A stretch of 64,000 nucleotides of DNA from Candidatus Goldiibacteriota bacterium HGW-Goldbacteria-1 (lineage in GTDB: Bacteria; Oederibacteriota; PGYV01), in NCBI GenBank assembly GCA_002839855.1, contig PGYV01000015.1, positions 30,882 through 94,881 of the forward strand. The letters are read 5' to 3'. Each line of letters opens with the position of its first letter. The stretch's first letter is position 1. The notes under the pieces were generated by a model. That model did not search any database and had not been told where the DNA came from. It saw only the letters and a program-made list of their open reading frames with translations. The position numbers and the translations under genes were made by a program. Of this stretch, positions 54,069-63,537 are shown in pieces.

Positions 54069-54208
54069 CAAGCCACCAAGCCGCCAAGCCGCCAAGCCGC
54101 CAAGCCGCCAAGCCACCAAGCCGCCAAGCCGCCAAGCCGCCAAGCCACCAAGCCACCAAGCCGCCAAGCCGCCAAGCCGCCAAGCCGCCAAGCCGCCAAG
54201 CCGCCAAG
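54069..54208. repeat. 8-bp minisatellite, 17 copies
   Basis: CAAGCCRC repeated 17 times in perfect 8-bp register (54069-54204) plus a partial unit, then decaying into CTCTAAGC-type copies to about 54255. A few units have A instead of G at position 7. Its reverse complement is a GCTTGGYG repeat, related to the GCTTGGA units at 10.5 and 26.3 kb. Reading frames through it (Leu-Gly-Gly-Leu-Ala-Ala-Trp-Arg) are an artefact. Confidence 0.9.
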
Positions 54209-54302
54209 CGCCTCTAAGCCTCTAAGCCTCCAAATATCTAAGCGTCCAAGCATCTGCCAAGACCACATTCTGCATTACAAAACCCAATTCCTAAATTTAC
54301 CA

Positions 54303-54331
54303 TTGACATCAAAACAATGTTACCCTATACT
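54303..54331 (+). promoter_or_regulatory. Promoter of the 1300-residue surface protein gene
   Basis: TTGACA (54303-54308) and TATACT (54326-54331), 17 bp apart. The start point near 54338 leaves a leader of about 84 bases. Upstream from here to 53729 there is only repeat sequence and a terminator. Confidence 0.75.
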
Positions 54332-54421
54332 CAGAAAGCCTTTTAATTTATGGCTATTTTTGTGCGAAACTAAATTTATTTGTTGTTGTCTAAACGCTTA
54401 ACTAAAAATAGGAGTTTTATT

Positions 54422-57400
54422 ATGAAAAATGTATTAAAAAAAATTAAAATAGCTGCACTTTTTGCCTTTGTTTTTTGGGGCATATCTATAAGCAGTATTT
54501 TTGCCGGTGCCAAAATAACATCTTTGACAATGAATCCTCCTACGCCTGTTTTTGGGCAGTTGGTTACTGTAACTGTGCAGTATTGTGCTAATGCATATGT
54601 TGCAAATATGTTTGCTATGGCTTTTAGTACTCAGCCGACTTTGGTTGACGCACGATTATCAGGACTTGGGCAGGTTTTTGTTGTATCAAGGGCTGGTATA
54701 GATGTGGCAACATCCAAACCGTCATTAACTCCCGGCGGTGCAATTGACTGGACAGCAAACACAGGGTGGGGATATATGAACCCTTTTCCGTGTACAATTT
54801 GTAACGGTACCGACGGCGGGCATATTGCTACGGATGTATATGTTGTTCATGTGCCGTCTGCTGATAATTTCCCGGGATGTAATAATACTAATTTATACCT
54901 TCATGCCGGTTTTAAAGACGCCAATATTCAGGAACCTGACTGGCATACAATTGGAGCCTGCGAATCTGAATCACTGACATGGTCGCTGCCTTTAATGCCC
55001 CCTGACTTTACCCTGCATAAATCAGCAGAAGGCGTTATTGAAGATGTTGGTGATTTAATTCTTTTTTCAATTGATTATACATACCAGAACGGGCCGCTTA
55101 CAATTACTGATTCCATTCCCGGCGCCGGCAAGCTTGAATTAGTATCTGTAGGCCCGTCTTCAATAACCGGAGGCAGTGTAACTCATCCGGGAGTTGGCGC
55201 GGATAACGGAATTGTAACGTGGACACTTGATTCAAGAGCGGGTGATAAGGGTGTGGCGGAAGGTACTGTATGGATGCTTTTAAAGGTAAAAACTGCATTT
55301 AATCCGGGGGAACCGGTTTTAAATACCGCTACGGGAAACATGTCGGGTACCATTAAAACAAGCGCTGTCACAATTGCGGCAGGCAAAGCGGCGACAAGTA
55401 TTAGGAAAAGTCAAAGTGATAACATTGTAAGGTATGGCGACACAATCACGTATTTTGTTGAATATGAAATAAATGGTATGAAACTGAAAGCTTACAGGCC
55501 GATGGATGATATACCGATTGGCACTTATTCGTCAAGTCCTCCTCCCGGTTTTAAATTTGCTCCTGAAAGCGGAACCAATGGTACTTGGTATATTGAAGAC
55601 GCTTGTAATACAGGCGATAGAATAATAAGGGGAGACGCAGACGCTGGAAAGTATCCTGCATTATTGCTTGATGGGCTGGATGCGGAGTTTTGTGACGGCG
55701 GTATTGTTCAGACGGACGCAATGATAGGTTATGGGACGGCTGCTTATGAAGGTGCGGACGCGCTGGTTATTATTAGAAATAATGGTTTAACCGGAAGTCT
55801 TTCAAGGGCGTATGCCGTTTTATTATCTGTTGATGAAGCGCCGGGAGTTGCAGGTACTTTTGTGAAGTTTCAGAAGACTGTGGGTACTACTACTACATGG
55901 CCGGCCGGTGCTGCAACCCCGCATATCTTGTCAAATAAATGGTATAGGGTTAAAGTTGTAGTTGCGCAGGGAGCACCATATACGTTTAATATAAAAGTCT
56001 GGCCTAAAGGCGATCCGGAACCTACGGGATATTCACTTGTTTACACAGACAATAATGGTGCTGCTGACGGTATGTCTTGCACAAGCGGTGATACCTGGAC
56101 CCCCGGTTTTGGTGAACAGAGCGGTGCTAATGGTGATCCGCAGGATAGTTATAATAATTTCATTGTTTTTGAGCCAAAGACATCTTCAAATTCTTACGTG
56201 TATGACACTGTCCCGCAAGGTGTAACTTATCTGGGCGCAAATACCGCTCCCACTTCATTTACAGGCAATGTTTTAAAGTGGAATGTTGCAGGTGCAACCA
56301 GTGGGACCTACGAATGGTGGGGGGAAGTCACCGGCTGTGATCCTCTTACTAATAAAGCTTTTATTGCGGGAGATTCACCATCAGTTGGTTCAAATGAAGT
56401 AATAGCGGATGTTCTTTGCGGGACGCCGACAAACACAGTAACGCTTACAGCTACGCGCACAAACACGCCGTCGGCTACACCCACGCCGTCAAGGACGCCG
56501 TCGCCCACTTCAACCGCCACAAGGACTAATACTCTTACAATAACACCGTCTTCGTCAATGACCTCGACGCGCACTGTAACTGTCACGCAGACAACAATGC
56601 CTACTAACACTGCCACGCCTACAATGACGCCGTCTTCCACGGCAACGCTTACAAACACCACTACAATTACTTATACGGCAACCCCTACAAGGACGGCCAC
56701 TACAACAGTAACATATACGTCCACGGTGACTGCAACAAGGACAAGCACGCCTACAAGCACTGCAACCCCGACAATAACAATTACATACTGGGAAAGCATG
56801 ACCAATACACCCACGGTTACAGTGACAAGGACTATTACAGAAACTGCAACTCCGACAGTGTCATTTACGGATACCGCGACTGTGACATTTACATCCACTG
56901 TTACGGTAACGCGCACTGCCACGCCTACAAGTTCGCCGACTCCGACAATAACAGTTACGTATTGGGAAAGTATGACAAATACGCCAACTGCCACGCCTAC
57001 TGCTACTATAACACTTTCTTCTACAGCCACATCGTCAATGACAGCCACACGTACATCAACACCTACAAATTCAATTACGATGACAGTAACGGAAACAGCA
57101 ATGAACACGGCAACAAATACGCGCACTGCCACGCCTACCGCGACGGTATCCATGACTTCAACGGAAAGTTCCACTATGACAGCGACAAGGACAATTACGC
57201 ATACCGCGACAGGAACGGTAACCTGGACAGACACTCCCACGATTACTTTAACTGCTACAGAAACGGCCACATCCACGGAAACGCTGACAATAACAGAAAC
57301 CATGTCGCCTACATCTACGCCGACAATCACGCCGACGCTTCCGCCTTTCCCGTACATGGTAAGGATAGGCATATATAATGAAGCGGGAGAGCTTGTAAAA

Positions 57401-58324
57401 ATAGTTGCGGAATCAAGGGCCAATAAACTTATGTCTGTGGTTAAATTCCTTACGGTTGCGGAAGGTAATAATTTACCGGGCACGGCAGAAGGTGCTGAAT
57501 CTGAAGTGGTAACCAACAAACAGGTCATGGAAATATTTATGGGCGGCCTTGAAACCCCTGAAAGCATAGGTACAGGCTTCACGGTTTTTGAATGGGGCGC
57601 GACAAATAACGCCATGCAGGATATCAGAAACGGCGCGTATTACATAAAAATAGAACAGAAAGACGAATATGGACATTTAAACATATTAATTAAAGACATA
57701 CAGGTAATTAAAATAGAAGAGTACGTGGAAATAAATATTTTTAACAGCGGCGGCGAGCTTGTAAGGGTAATAAAAGAAAACCGCGCCAGCGATACAGACA
57801 GGGTTTCTTTGAAAATAGATGACATGCTGATTATTGATAAAGATGGCGGCGACCTTACACTTGTGTACGGCGAAGGAATAGGCGAATATGTACGATGGGA
57901 CGGCCTTAATAATCAGGGCAAAGCCGTATCAAGCGGAACTTATGAGATTCAGGTGGTTGTGAAAAATATTCAGGGGCAGACAATAGAGGCAAGCAAGACG
58001 GTTATTATACTGAACGAAGGAAAGAAATTTTTGGAATCGGTTTCAATCACGCCTAACCCGGTTGATAAGAAAATCCTGCCCGCTGTTCTATTCAGGTGGA
58101 CAGGAACAGGTACGGGAGACATGACCGTAAGTATTTACACAATAAACGGGGAGCTTGTAAGAAGGCTGTCAGCTAAGTTTGAAACGTTCCTTCAGTTTAT
58201 ACCGTGGGATTTAAGGACCGCCAACGGAGATAACGTCGCGCAGGGGTATTATGTGGTTGTTTTTGAAACGGTTAATGACGAAGGTTTTACAGACAGAAAA
58301 GTTGAAAAATTAGCGATAAAATAA
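54422..58324 (+). CDS. Large Thr/Pro-rich surface protein with FlgD-like C terminus
   Basis: The ATG follows TAGGAG and gives 1300 residues with a signal peptide (about residues 1-33, ending SSIFAGA). Residues 34-660 are beta-rich, with an early SLTMNPPTPVFGQ motif, a DUF11-like part (DFTLHKSAEGVIEDVGDLI...) and a lectin/glucanase-like segment near 350-600. Residues 665-980 are a Thr/Pro/Ser linker of TxT repeats interrupted by TYWESMTNTP motifs. The final 320 residues hold FlgD-like modules (IGIYNEAGELVKIV; VKWDGLNNQGKA-type; ITPNPVDKK). It is probably exported and anchored via the C-terminal modules, with the linker spanning the envelope and perhaps glycosylated. Confidence 0.78.
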   Translation: MKNVLKKIKIAALFAFVFWGISISSIFAGAKITSLTMNPPTPVFGQLVTVTVQYCANAYVANMFAMAFSTQPTLVDARLSGLGQVFVVSRAGIDVATSKPSLTPGGAIDWTANTGWGYMNPFPCTICNGTDGGHIATDVYVVHVPSADNFPGCNNTNLYLHAGFKDANIQEPDWHTIGACESESLTWSLPLMPPDFTLHKSAEGVIEDVGDLILFSIDYTYQNGPLTITDSIPGAGKLELVSVGPSSITGGSVTHPGVGADNGIVTWTLDSRAGDKGVAEGTVWMLLKVKTAFNPGEPVLNTATGNMSGTIKTSAVTIAAGKAATSIRKSQSDNIVRYGDTITYFVEYEINGMKLKAYRPMDDIPIGTYSSSPPPGFKFAPESGTNGTWYIEDACNTGDRIIRGDADAGKYPALLLDGLDAEFCDGGIVQTDAMIGYGTAAYEGADALVIIRNNGLTGSLSRAYAVLLSVDEAPGVAGTFVKFQKTVGTTTTWPAGAATPHILSNKWYRVKVVVAQGAPYTFNIKVWPKGDPEPTGYSLVYTDNNGAADGMSCTSGDTWTPGFGEQSGANGDPQDSYNNFIVFEPKTSSNSYVYDTVPQGVTYLGANTAPTSFTGNVLKWNVAGATSGTYEWWGEVTGCDPLTNKAFIAGDSPSVGSNEVIADVLCGTPTNTVTLTATRTNTPSATPTPSRTPSPTSTATRTNTLTITPSSSMTSTRTVTVTQTTMPTNTATPTMTPSSTATLTNTTTITYTATPTRTATTTVTYTSTVTATRTSTPTSTATPTITITYWESMTNTPTVTVTRTITETATPTVSFTDTATVTFTSTVTVTRTATPTSSPTPTITVTYWESMTNTPTATPTATITLSSTATSSMTATRTSTPTNSITMTVTETAMNTATNTRTATPTATVSMTSTESSTMTATRTITHTATGTVTWTDTPTITLTATETATSTETLTITETMSPTSTPTITPTLPPFPYMVRIGIYNEAGELVKIVAESRANKLMSVVKFLTVAEGNNLPGTAEGAESEVVTNKQVMEIFMGGLETPESIGTGFTVFEWGATNNAMQDIRNGAYYIKIEQKDEYGHLNILIKDIQVIKIEEYVEINIFNSGGELVRVIKENRASDTDRVSLKIDDMLIIDKDGGDLTLVYGEGIGEYVRWDGLNNQGKAVSSGTYEIQVVVKNIQGQTIEASKTVIILNEGKKFLESVSITPNPVDKKILPAVLFRWTGTGTGDMTVSIYTINGELVRRLSAKFETFLQFIPWDLRTANGDNVAQGYYVVVFETVNDEGFTDRKVEKLAIK
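56436..57350 (+). repeat. Coding Thr/Pro repeat region of the 1300-residue protein
   Basis: About 900 bases of ACx-CCx-rich sequence encode short Thr-x-Thr/Pro-x units. The marker motif ITYWESMTNTP occurs near 56785 and 56955. The DNA is repetitive enough to slip or recombine, so length may vary between strains. The opposite strand is open but reads as Val repeats and is not a gene. Confidence 0.75.
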
Positions 58325-58349
58325 GGATAACCAGGGAATTTCGGGAGAT

Positions 58350-58384
58350 AAATGCCGGCTGCAAAGCCGGCATTTATCGTTTTT
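58350..58384 (+). terminator. Terminator after the 1300-residue surface protein gene
   Basis: Stem AAATGCCGGC/GCCGGCATTT around TGCAAA, 25 bases after the stop codon, followed by ATCGTTTTTA. A good hairpin with a modest T-run. Confidence 0.82.
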
Positions 58385-58476
58385 AGGGGTATTATTAAAG
58401 AAATAAGACTTTAAAAAAAGTGTATAAAATTCAAGTTTTATCAGTTAATATTGTATTTTTATAGTTGTTTTATGTT

Positions 58477-58540
58477 TTGGTAGACGCGGGTCTTTAATAC
58501 CGAATCTATATCAAACATCATTCGGTATTATCCGCGGTTG
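58477..58540 (+). repeat. REP-like hairpin interrupted by a second hairpin
   Basis: The element starts normally (TTTTGGTAGACGCGGGTCTT, to 58494). It is then split by an inverted repeat TAATACCGAAT/ATTCGGTATTA (58495-58505 and 58520-58530, 14-base loop) before resuming as TCCGCGGTTG. No other copy here has this insert. The 421-base gap otherwise holds a terminator, one more REP-like copy and a promoter, no gene. Confidence 0.7.
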
Positions 58541-58582
58541 TTGGTTTTTTTAAAATGTTTTGTGCACTGGGTGTTTTTGTAC

Positions 58583-58613
58583 TGGTAGGCGCGGGCTTCA
58601 GCCGGGGCAGTTG
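58583..58613 (+). repeat. REP-like hairpin, copy at 58.58 kb
   Basis: TGGTAGGCGCGGGCTTCAGC followed by CGGGGCAGTTG. The right arm is shortened (CCGGGG), so pairing is poorer than in other copies; probably a decayed member. Confidence 0.6.
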
Positions 58614-58642
58614 TTTTGTTGTGTTACGTCATTTTTATGAAG

Positions 58643-58671
58643 TTGACACGTGTTGGTTTATCCAGTAAAAT
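58643..58671 (+). promoter_or_regulatory. Promoter of the two following surface protein genes
   Basis: TTGACA (58643-58648) and TAAAAT (58666-58671), 17 bp apart. The predicted start near 58678 leaves a leader of about 85 bases, similar to that of the paralogous gene at 54422. Confidence 0.68.
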
Positions 58672-58763
58672 ATGCAGTGCGAAATACAGCGGAACTTTTT
58701 TGCAGGTATTTTGTCTAATTAGTATAACTTAATGCGTTTTATAAAATGAAAATGAGGCGCATA

Positions 58764-61166
58764 ATGAGTATTCAGGAGAATAAAACAGTGATTAACAAGA
58801 TTAAAAAATTAATACTTTTAGCGGTTTTAACTTCAATTATTCCTTTTTCATTATTATATGCCAATCCGCAGATTCTTGGACTTTCAATGGATCCGCCAAA
58901 TCCCGGGTTTGGTGAAGCTGCAACTGTAAGAATAACATACTGCGCGCAGGGTTATAATGACGCTACTATTGCTATGGCTGTAAGCGTAAATCCTCTAGCT
59001 ACCAACGCAAATGTATCAGGCGCCGGACAGGTTTTTGTATTATATGGAAATAGGACTGTAAACTGCCAGAATATGCTTCCGCCGAATTCAACACCGGGCG
59101 ATGCATACGCGGACGCGCAGATAGGGTGCCGCGCTAATATTCAGCCCGGAAACAGTGTTTGGGATTGTACTCATTGCAGCGGGCCGCAGGGCGTCACTTT
59201 TTACAGGGAGTATACCATCAGAATACCTGCAGCGGATAATTTTCCGGGATGTACAAATGACAGGTTATATCTGCATGTTGGAATGAAAGACCAGCAGCTT
59301 GCGGAAAGTGAATGGGTTACAAGGGGTACTGACCCTTGTACATCTGAAACGCTTTTCTGGGATATACCCCTTTTTGACCCTGATTTTACCGTGAATAAAA
59401 AAGTTGAAGGCGTGCTGCAGCAGGTTGGCGATTTAATGGTTTATTCAATAGATTATTCTTATCAGAATGGACAGTTGGTAATAACAGATACATTGCCAAC
59501 GCCTCCCGGCGGAGGAGCTTTAAGGATAGTATCAATAGGGCCCGTTCCGTTTAGCGGTGCCGCGCCCGGCGATATGTTGCCGCGCACTATTACATGGACT
59601 CTTCCAAACAGGACGGGTGACACGGGAAAGGCAGAAGGTACTGTGTGGGTGCTTCTTGAAATGACGACAGAAATACCCGCAGGTTTAAGGCTGGAAAACA
59701 ACGCCACAGGAACAATGGGTTCAATTACAAAAAATACCAGTGCGGATATTGTAGTCGGTGAAGCTGCAGTAAATATTGCAAAATCACAGAGCCTTGATAG
59801 TGTGCCGTTTGGCGATACGGTTACATATTTTCTTGAATATGATATTAACGGCTCCAAACTTATAGTTTATGAACCATTTGATAACGTTAATTCAGTTACA
59901 TACACTGCCACCGCGCCTACCGGATGGGCAATTGCAGCACCGGGAGGCACCGGAAACGGCTGGTATATAATGGATGTGTGCGGTACGGGCGACCGTATTA
60001 TAAGGGGTTCTTCAAATGCTAATGTATATCCCGGGCTTATTCATACATCGCCAAATGATTTTTGTACAGGGACAATTGTAACGGACGTTATGATAGGCGC
60101 AAGCTATGAAGGTGCTGATTCACATGTATTTATAAGAACTAATAATCTTGGCGGAACAGCACAGGCTGTTGCTTATGGTGTTGTATTATCGGTTGATGAA
60201 TTTATAGGAAGTAATTCTGGTGGCGAGCTTGGTTTTCAAAGATGTTATGGAGAACCGGCTAATTGCAGCTGGCCGGCATCTGCGCAGCCAAGGTATAATA
60301 TAGAAACAAACAGATGGTATGTATTGAAAGTAGAAGCTATTTCAGATTATTCTTTTCGTGCGAAAGTATGGCCAAAAGGCGAACCGGAACCTGCAGGATG
60401 GGATGTATCATGGACAGACACAGCACCTCCTGCAAATTCTTCGTGCGCTTCAGGAAACTGGTACGTGGGTATAGCACAGCAGGGCGGCGACCAGTATTGG
60501 GTTAATGATTATTACAACAACTTTATGGTTTATGAACCAAGGGCCATCAATGACCCTATTTTAATAGTGGATGATTACCCTGAAACGCAGTTAACTTCTT
60601 CCGGAACATGGGCATCGGGTCCTCATGCAGGTACGCTTGCCGCAGGACAGTGGAACTGGAATTTCAGCGTAACAGGCGATGAAGCAGGAACTCTAACTTG
60701 GTGGGGAGTTGTTAATTCCTGTGACCCTATTACAAATATGTCTTCTATTACAGGCCTTGGGGTAACACAGGATTCAAACGAAGTGGTACTTGACCCAATA
60801 TGTCCTGACCCTGAAGTAAGCGTCACAAAGACGGCACAGCCAACTTCTGCAAGGGTTGGCGACACAATCACATACACAATTGCTTATACCAATGTAGGAA
60901 CAGTAGATGTTGATACTTTTTATATCTGGGACACAATTCCACAGTCTCCTCCTGCGACTTTGATGGCTATAAATTTAGGTGGTGGAAGCCCGGGCCCTGG
61001 AAACCTTATAATTTGGAATCTGGGAAATCTTAGTGTTGGCGCTTCGGGATCTGTGTCCTGGACAGCTGTTATTATGTCAATTCCTTATCTGCCGATGTTT
61101 GACAAAGAGTATTTAGGGTATCTGATTGACAGGTACACATTTGGCACCGAAAGAAAAGGGAGCTGA
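58764..61166 (+). CDS. Exported paralogue of the large surface protein, without the FlgD tail
   Basis: I use the ATG six bases after GAGG (800 residues); two earlier in-frame ATGs at 58746 and 58752 lack ribosome sites. A signal peptide lies around residues 15-36 (LILLAVLTSIIPFSLLYA). Residues 37-640 parallel the N-terminal two thirds of the 1300-residue protein (ILGLSMDPPNPGFGEA; DFTVNKKVEGVLQQVGDLM; then a KVWPKGEPEPAGW segment). The last 120 residues form a DUF11 repeat (VSVTKTAQPTSARVGDTITY). The Thr linker and FlgD modules are absent; the next gene, five bases on, has both. This suggests a two-protein equivalent. Confidence 0.75.
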   Translation: MSIQENKTVINKIKKLILLAVLTSIIPFSLLYANPQILGLSMDPPNPGFGEAATVRITYCAQGYNDATIAMAVSVNPLATNANVSGAGQVFVLYGNRTVNCQNMLPPNSTPGDAYADAQIGCRANIQPGNSVWDCTHCSGPQGVTFYREYTIRIPAADNFPGCTNDRLYLHVGMKDQQLAESEWVTRGTDPCTSETLFWDIPLFDPDFTVNKKVEGVLQQVGDLMVYSIDYSYQNGQLVITDTLPTPPGGGALRIVSIGPVPFSGAAPGDMLPRTITWTLPNRTGDTGKAEGTVWVLLEMTTEIPAGLRLENNATGTMGSITKNTSADIVVGEAAVNIAKSQSLDSVPFGDTVTYFLEYDINGSKLIVYEPFDNVNSVTYTATAPTGWAIAAPGGTGNGWYIMDVCGTGDRIIRGSSNANVYPGLIHTSPNDFCTGTIVTDVMIGASYEGADSHVFIRTNNLGGTAQAVAYGVVLSVDEFIGSNSGGELGFQRCYGEPANCSWPASAQPRYNIETNRWYVLKVEAISDYSFRAKVWPKGEPEPAGWDVSWTDTAPPANSSCASGNWYVGIAQQGGDQYWVNDYYNNFMVYEPRAINDPILIVDDYPETQLTSSGTWASGPHAGTLAAGQWNWNFSVTGDEAGTLTWWGVVNSCDPITNMSSITGLGVTQDSNEVVLDPICPDPEVSVTKTAQPTSARVGDTITYTIAYTNVGTVDVDTFYIWDTIPQSPPATLMAINLGGGSPGPGNLIIWNLGNLSVGASGSVSWTAVIMSIPYLPMFDKEYLGYLIDRYTFGTERKGS

Positions 61167-61171
61167 GTATT

Positions 61172-63439
61172 ATGTTTAGACATGTGTTTAAAACAGCTTT
61201 CATAGCGATAATAATTAGTGTTTTTATGGCGGTATCGTCATTTGCTGCGATTTCAATAAATTCTGCGGCAAGTATAAAAGGTTCTTGTTATACTGCGGGT
61301 CAGAACCTGACAATAAACATTAATGCTACTAATGTTCAGTCTTATGGAGATTTAGAAATTCTTGTTGTCGCATCTAATGATGCCACTGTTACTTATTTGG
61401 ACAACACCACTATTGATGATGATGAGTGTTTGTTTGGATTAGTAGCCGGAGGCGGGCATGCACCGGATAATTTACCGCCGTGGGTATCATCTTTTACTGC
61501 GGCTGCAGGAACGGCTTCAGGTTCTTCTGTTACAAATTATAATGTGATTGTTCCTGTGCCTGCAAGTTATACACTTGTTGGGCCAAAATATTTTCATGTT
61601 TTTATTAATGGGAACGGCTATGGTCTTGAATTATCACAGTACAGTACACAGGGAAATCCTGAAAGTGCAAGCATCATGCTTTCGGAATGTTCACTTGATA
61701 CACCCACGCCAACACCCACAATCACCCCGACATTATACGCTGTTTGGAACTGCGCGGAAGGATCGTGGTCAAACAGAAGCTGTGCGCCGGTTGAACTTTT
61801 GGTTTCCACGCCGACCAATACACCCACAAGGACCCCCACGCAGACTTCTACCCCTACAAGGACTTCTACAGAGACCAATACCGTAACATCTACGCGTACC
61901 AGCACGCCTACTTCAACAGAAACGCTTACTGTTACGCCTACTATAACCATTACATTCCTGGAAACAATGACAAACACGCCGACGTCAACACCCACGCCTT
62001 CGGTCACACATACTTTAACAGCCACGCCGACAACAACGGTAACAATCACATTCACCGCCACGCCGACTGCCACGCCTTCTTCAACTATTACGATAACAAG
62101 AACGTCAACCCCTACGGTTACAGTGACGATAACTTACACGCCCACTGCAACTATTACAATTACATATTGGGAAAGTATGACAAATACCCCGACAATAACT
62201 GTTACAAGGACTGCTACAAATACTGCTACAGAGACAATTACATATACAGACACGCCCACAATGACAGCCACAAGGACTATTACTTTTACAGCTACAGAAA
62301 CAATAACATTTACCGATACACCCACAATAACGCTTACTTCCACGCCCACTTCCACGCCCACAGAAACGCTTACGATAACTGAAACAAGAACTCCCACATG
62401 CACGCCTACAATAACGCCCACGTTGCCGCCGTTCCCTTATATACTTACCATTAATCTTTATAATGAAGCAGGTGAGCTTGTAAGGTCAATTGCAAAAACT
62501 AGAACATCAGATTTAATAGGCGGAGTGGGTATTTATGTTAAGGATGTAGGCGCGTCGGATACGAAATACGCGGATACAAATAATGTCGCCACAAGCCAGA
62601 TGATGAGGCTGTTTTTTGGCGGAATAGAAACCCCTGACACGGTGGGTATGGGTTATACTGATTTCTACTGGTATGTTGACAATGACGCGTCGCAGATGTT
62701 AAACAGCGGAATGTATTATATGAAGTTTGAACAGAAAGATGAATACGGGCACACCAATATAATAGTTGAAGAAATCCATGTAATAAGGGTTGAAGAATAC
62801 GTTGAATTAAACATATTCAACAGCGGCGGCGAACTTGTAAGAAAAATAAGGGAATACAGGACGCCTTCTTCGCAGAGGGTTTCGCTTGCCATAAAGGACA
62901 TACTTGTAATAGAAAAAGACGGCTCGCTGATATCCATACCGTACGGGACCGGGGTGAATGACCTGGTAAAATGGGACGGCCTTAACAATCAGGGCAAAGC
63001 TGTGTCAAGCGGCACATATGAAATTCAGGTTGTCGTAAAAACTTCCGACAACAAATACATTGAAGCCACAAAGACGGTTGTTATACTAAATGAAGGAAAA
63101 AAATATCTTGACGACGTAAAAATAATTCCAAACCCTTACACAGCGCAGGATAAAAAAGACGGAAGGGAACTGGTTATCACATGGAGCGCCGGCACCGATA
63201 ACAACGGCGAAACAACGGTAAGAATTTATAACATGGCAGGGGAACTGGTAAAGACGTTCGGAGCGGAAATGCAGATTTCGTTTATGGGAATTAATACCGG
63301 AATGGGCGGAGTATCATGGAACATGCGCACCGCTTCCAATGATTATATTGCATCAGGTTATTATGTAGTTGTCGTTGAAACAAAGAATGACGAAGGTTAT
63401 ATAGACAGAAAAGTGGAAAAGCTGGCAATTAAGAAATAA
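61172..63439 (+). CDS. Thr/Pro-rich surface protein with FlgD-like C terminus (second)
   Basis: A 755-residue precursor with a signal peptide (about 1-26, ending VSSFAA). A cohesin-like beta domain follows (about 27-175: ISINSAASIKGSCYTAGQNL; DLEILVVASNDATVTYL), then a Cys-containing WNCAEGSWSNRSC segment and a Thr/Pro linker (about 210-420). The linker again has YWESMTNTP and a variant FLETMTNTP. The C-terminal 330 residues carry FlgD-like modules closely matching those of the 1300-residue protein (WDGLNNQGKAVSSGTYEIQVV is shared). The two C-termini are clearly duplicated. Likely a partner of the preceding gene product at the cell surface. Confidence 0.77.
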   Translation: MFRHVFKTAFIAIIISVFMAVSSFAAISINSAASIKGSCYTAGQNLTININATNVQSYGDLEILVVASNDATVTYLDNTTIDDDECLFGLVAGGGHAPDNLPPWVSSFTAAAGTASGSSVTNYNVIVPVPASYTLVGPKYFHVFINGNGYGLELSQYSTQGNPESASIMLSECSLDTPTPTPTITPTLYAVWNCAEGSWSNRSCAPVELLVSTPTNTPTRTPTQTSTPTRTSTETNTVTSTRTSTPTSTETLTVTPTITITFLETMTNTPTSTPTPSVTHTLTATPTTTVTITFTATPTATPSSTITITRTSTPTVTVTITYTPTATITITYWESMTNTPTITVTRTATNTATETITYTDTPTMTATRTITFTATETITFTDTPTITLTSTPTSTPTETLTITETRTPTCTPTITPTLPPFPYILTINLYNEAGELVRSIAKTRTSDLIGGVGIYVKDVGASDTKYADTNNVATSQMMRLFFGGIETPDTVGMGYTDFYWYVDNDASQMLNSGMYYMKFEQKDEYGHTNIIVEEIHVIRVEEYVELNIFNSGGELVRKIREYRTPSSQRVSLAIKDILVIEKDGSLISIPYGTGVNDLVKWDGLNNQGKAVSSGTYEIQVVVKTSDNKYIEATKTVVILNEGKKYLDDVKIIPNPYTAQDKKDGRELVITWSAGTDNNGETTVRIYNMAGELVKTFGAEMQISFMGINTGMGGVSWNMRTASNDYIASGYYVVVVETKNDEGYIDRKVEKLAIKK

Positions 63440-63537
63440 TTTCCTGCCATAATGTCTTAAATCCCGTTTAAAAATGCCCAAAAACAGGGCGTTTTATACG
63501 GGTGTTCCAGACTGTGAAAAAAAGATTAAAAAAGCGC

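Noticed and set aside
53996..54268. Minus-strand frame encoding Leu-Gly-Gly-Leu-Ala-Ala-Trp-Arg repeats
   Set aside because: Produced entirely by the 8-bp minisatellite (24 bases = 8 codons); intergenic repeat, not a protein gene.
56671..57615. Long minus-strand reading frame (314 residues of Val-rich repeats), and similar ones at 61618-62073 and 62134-62421
   Set aside because: They are the reverse reading of the Thr/Pro repeat DNA in genuine + strand genes; no ribosome site, signal peptide or family resemblance.
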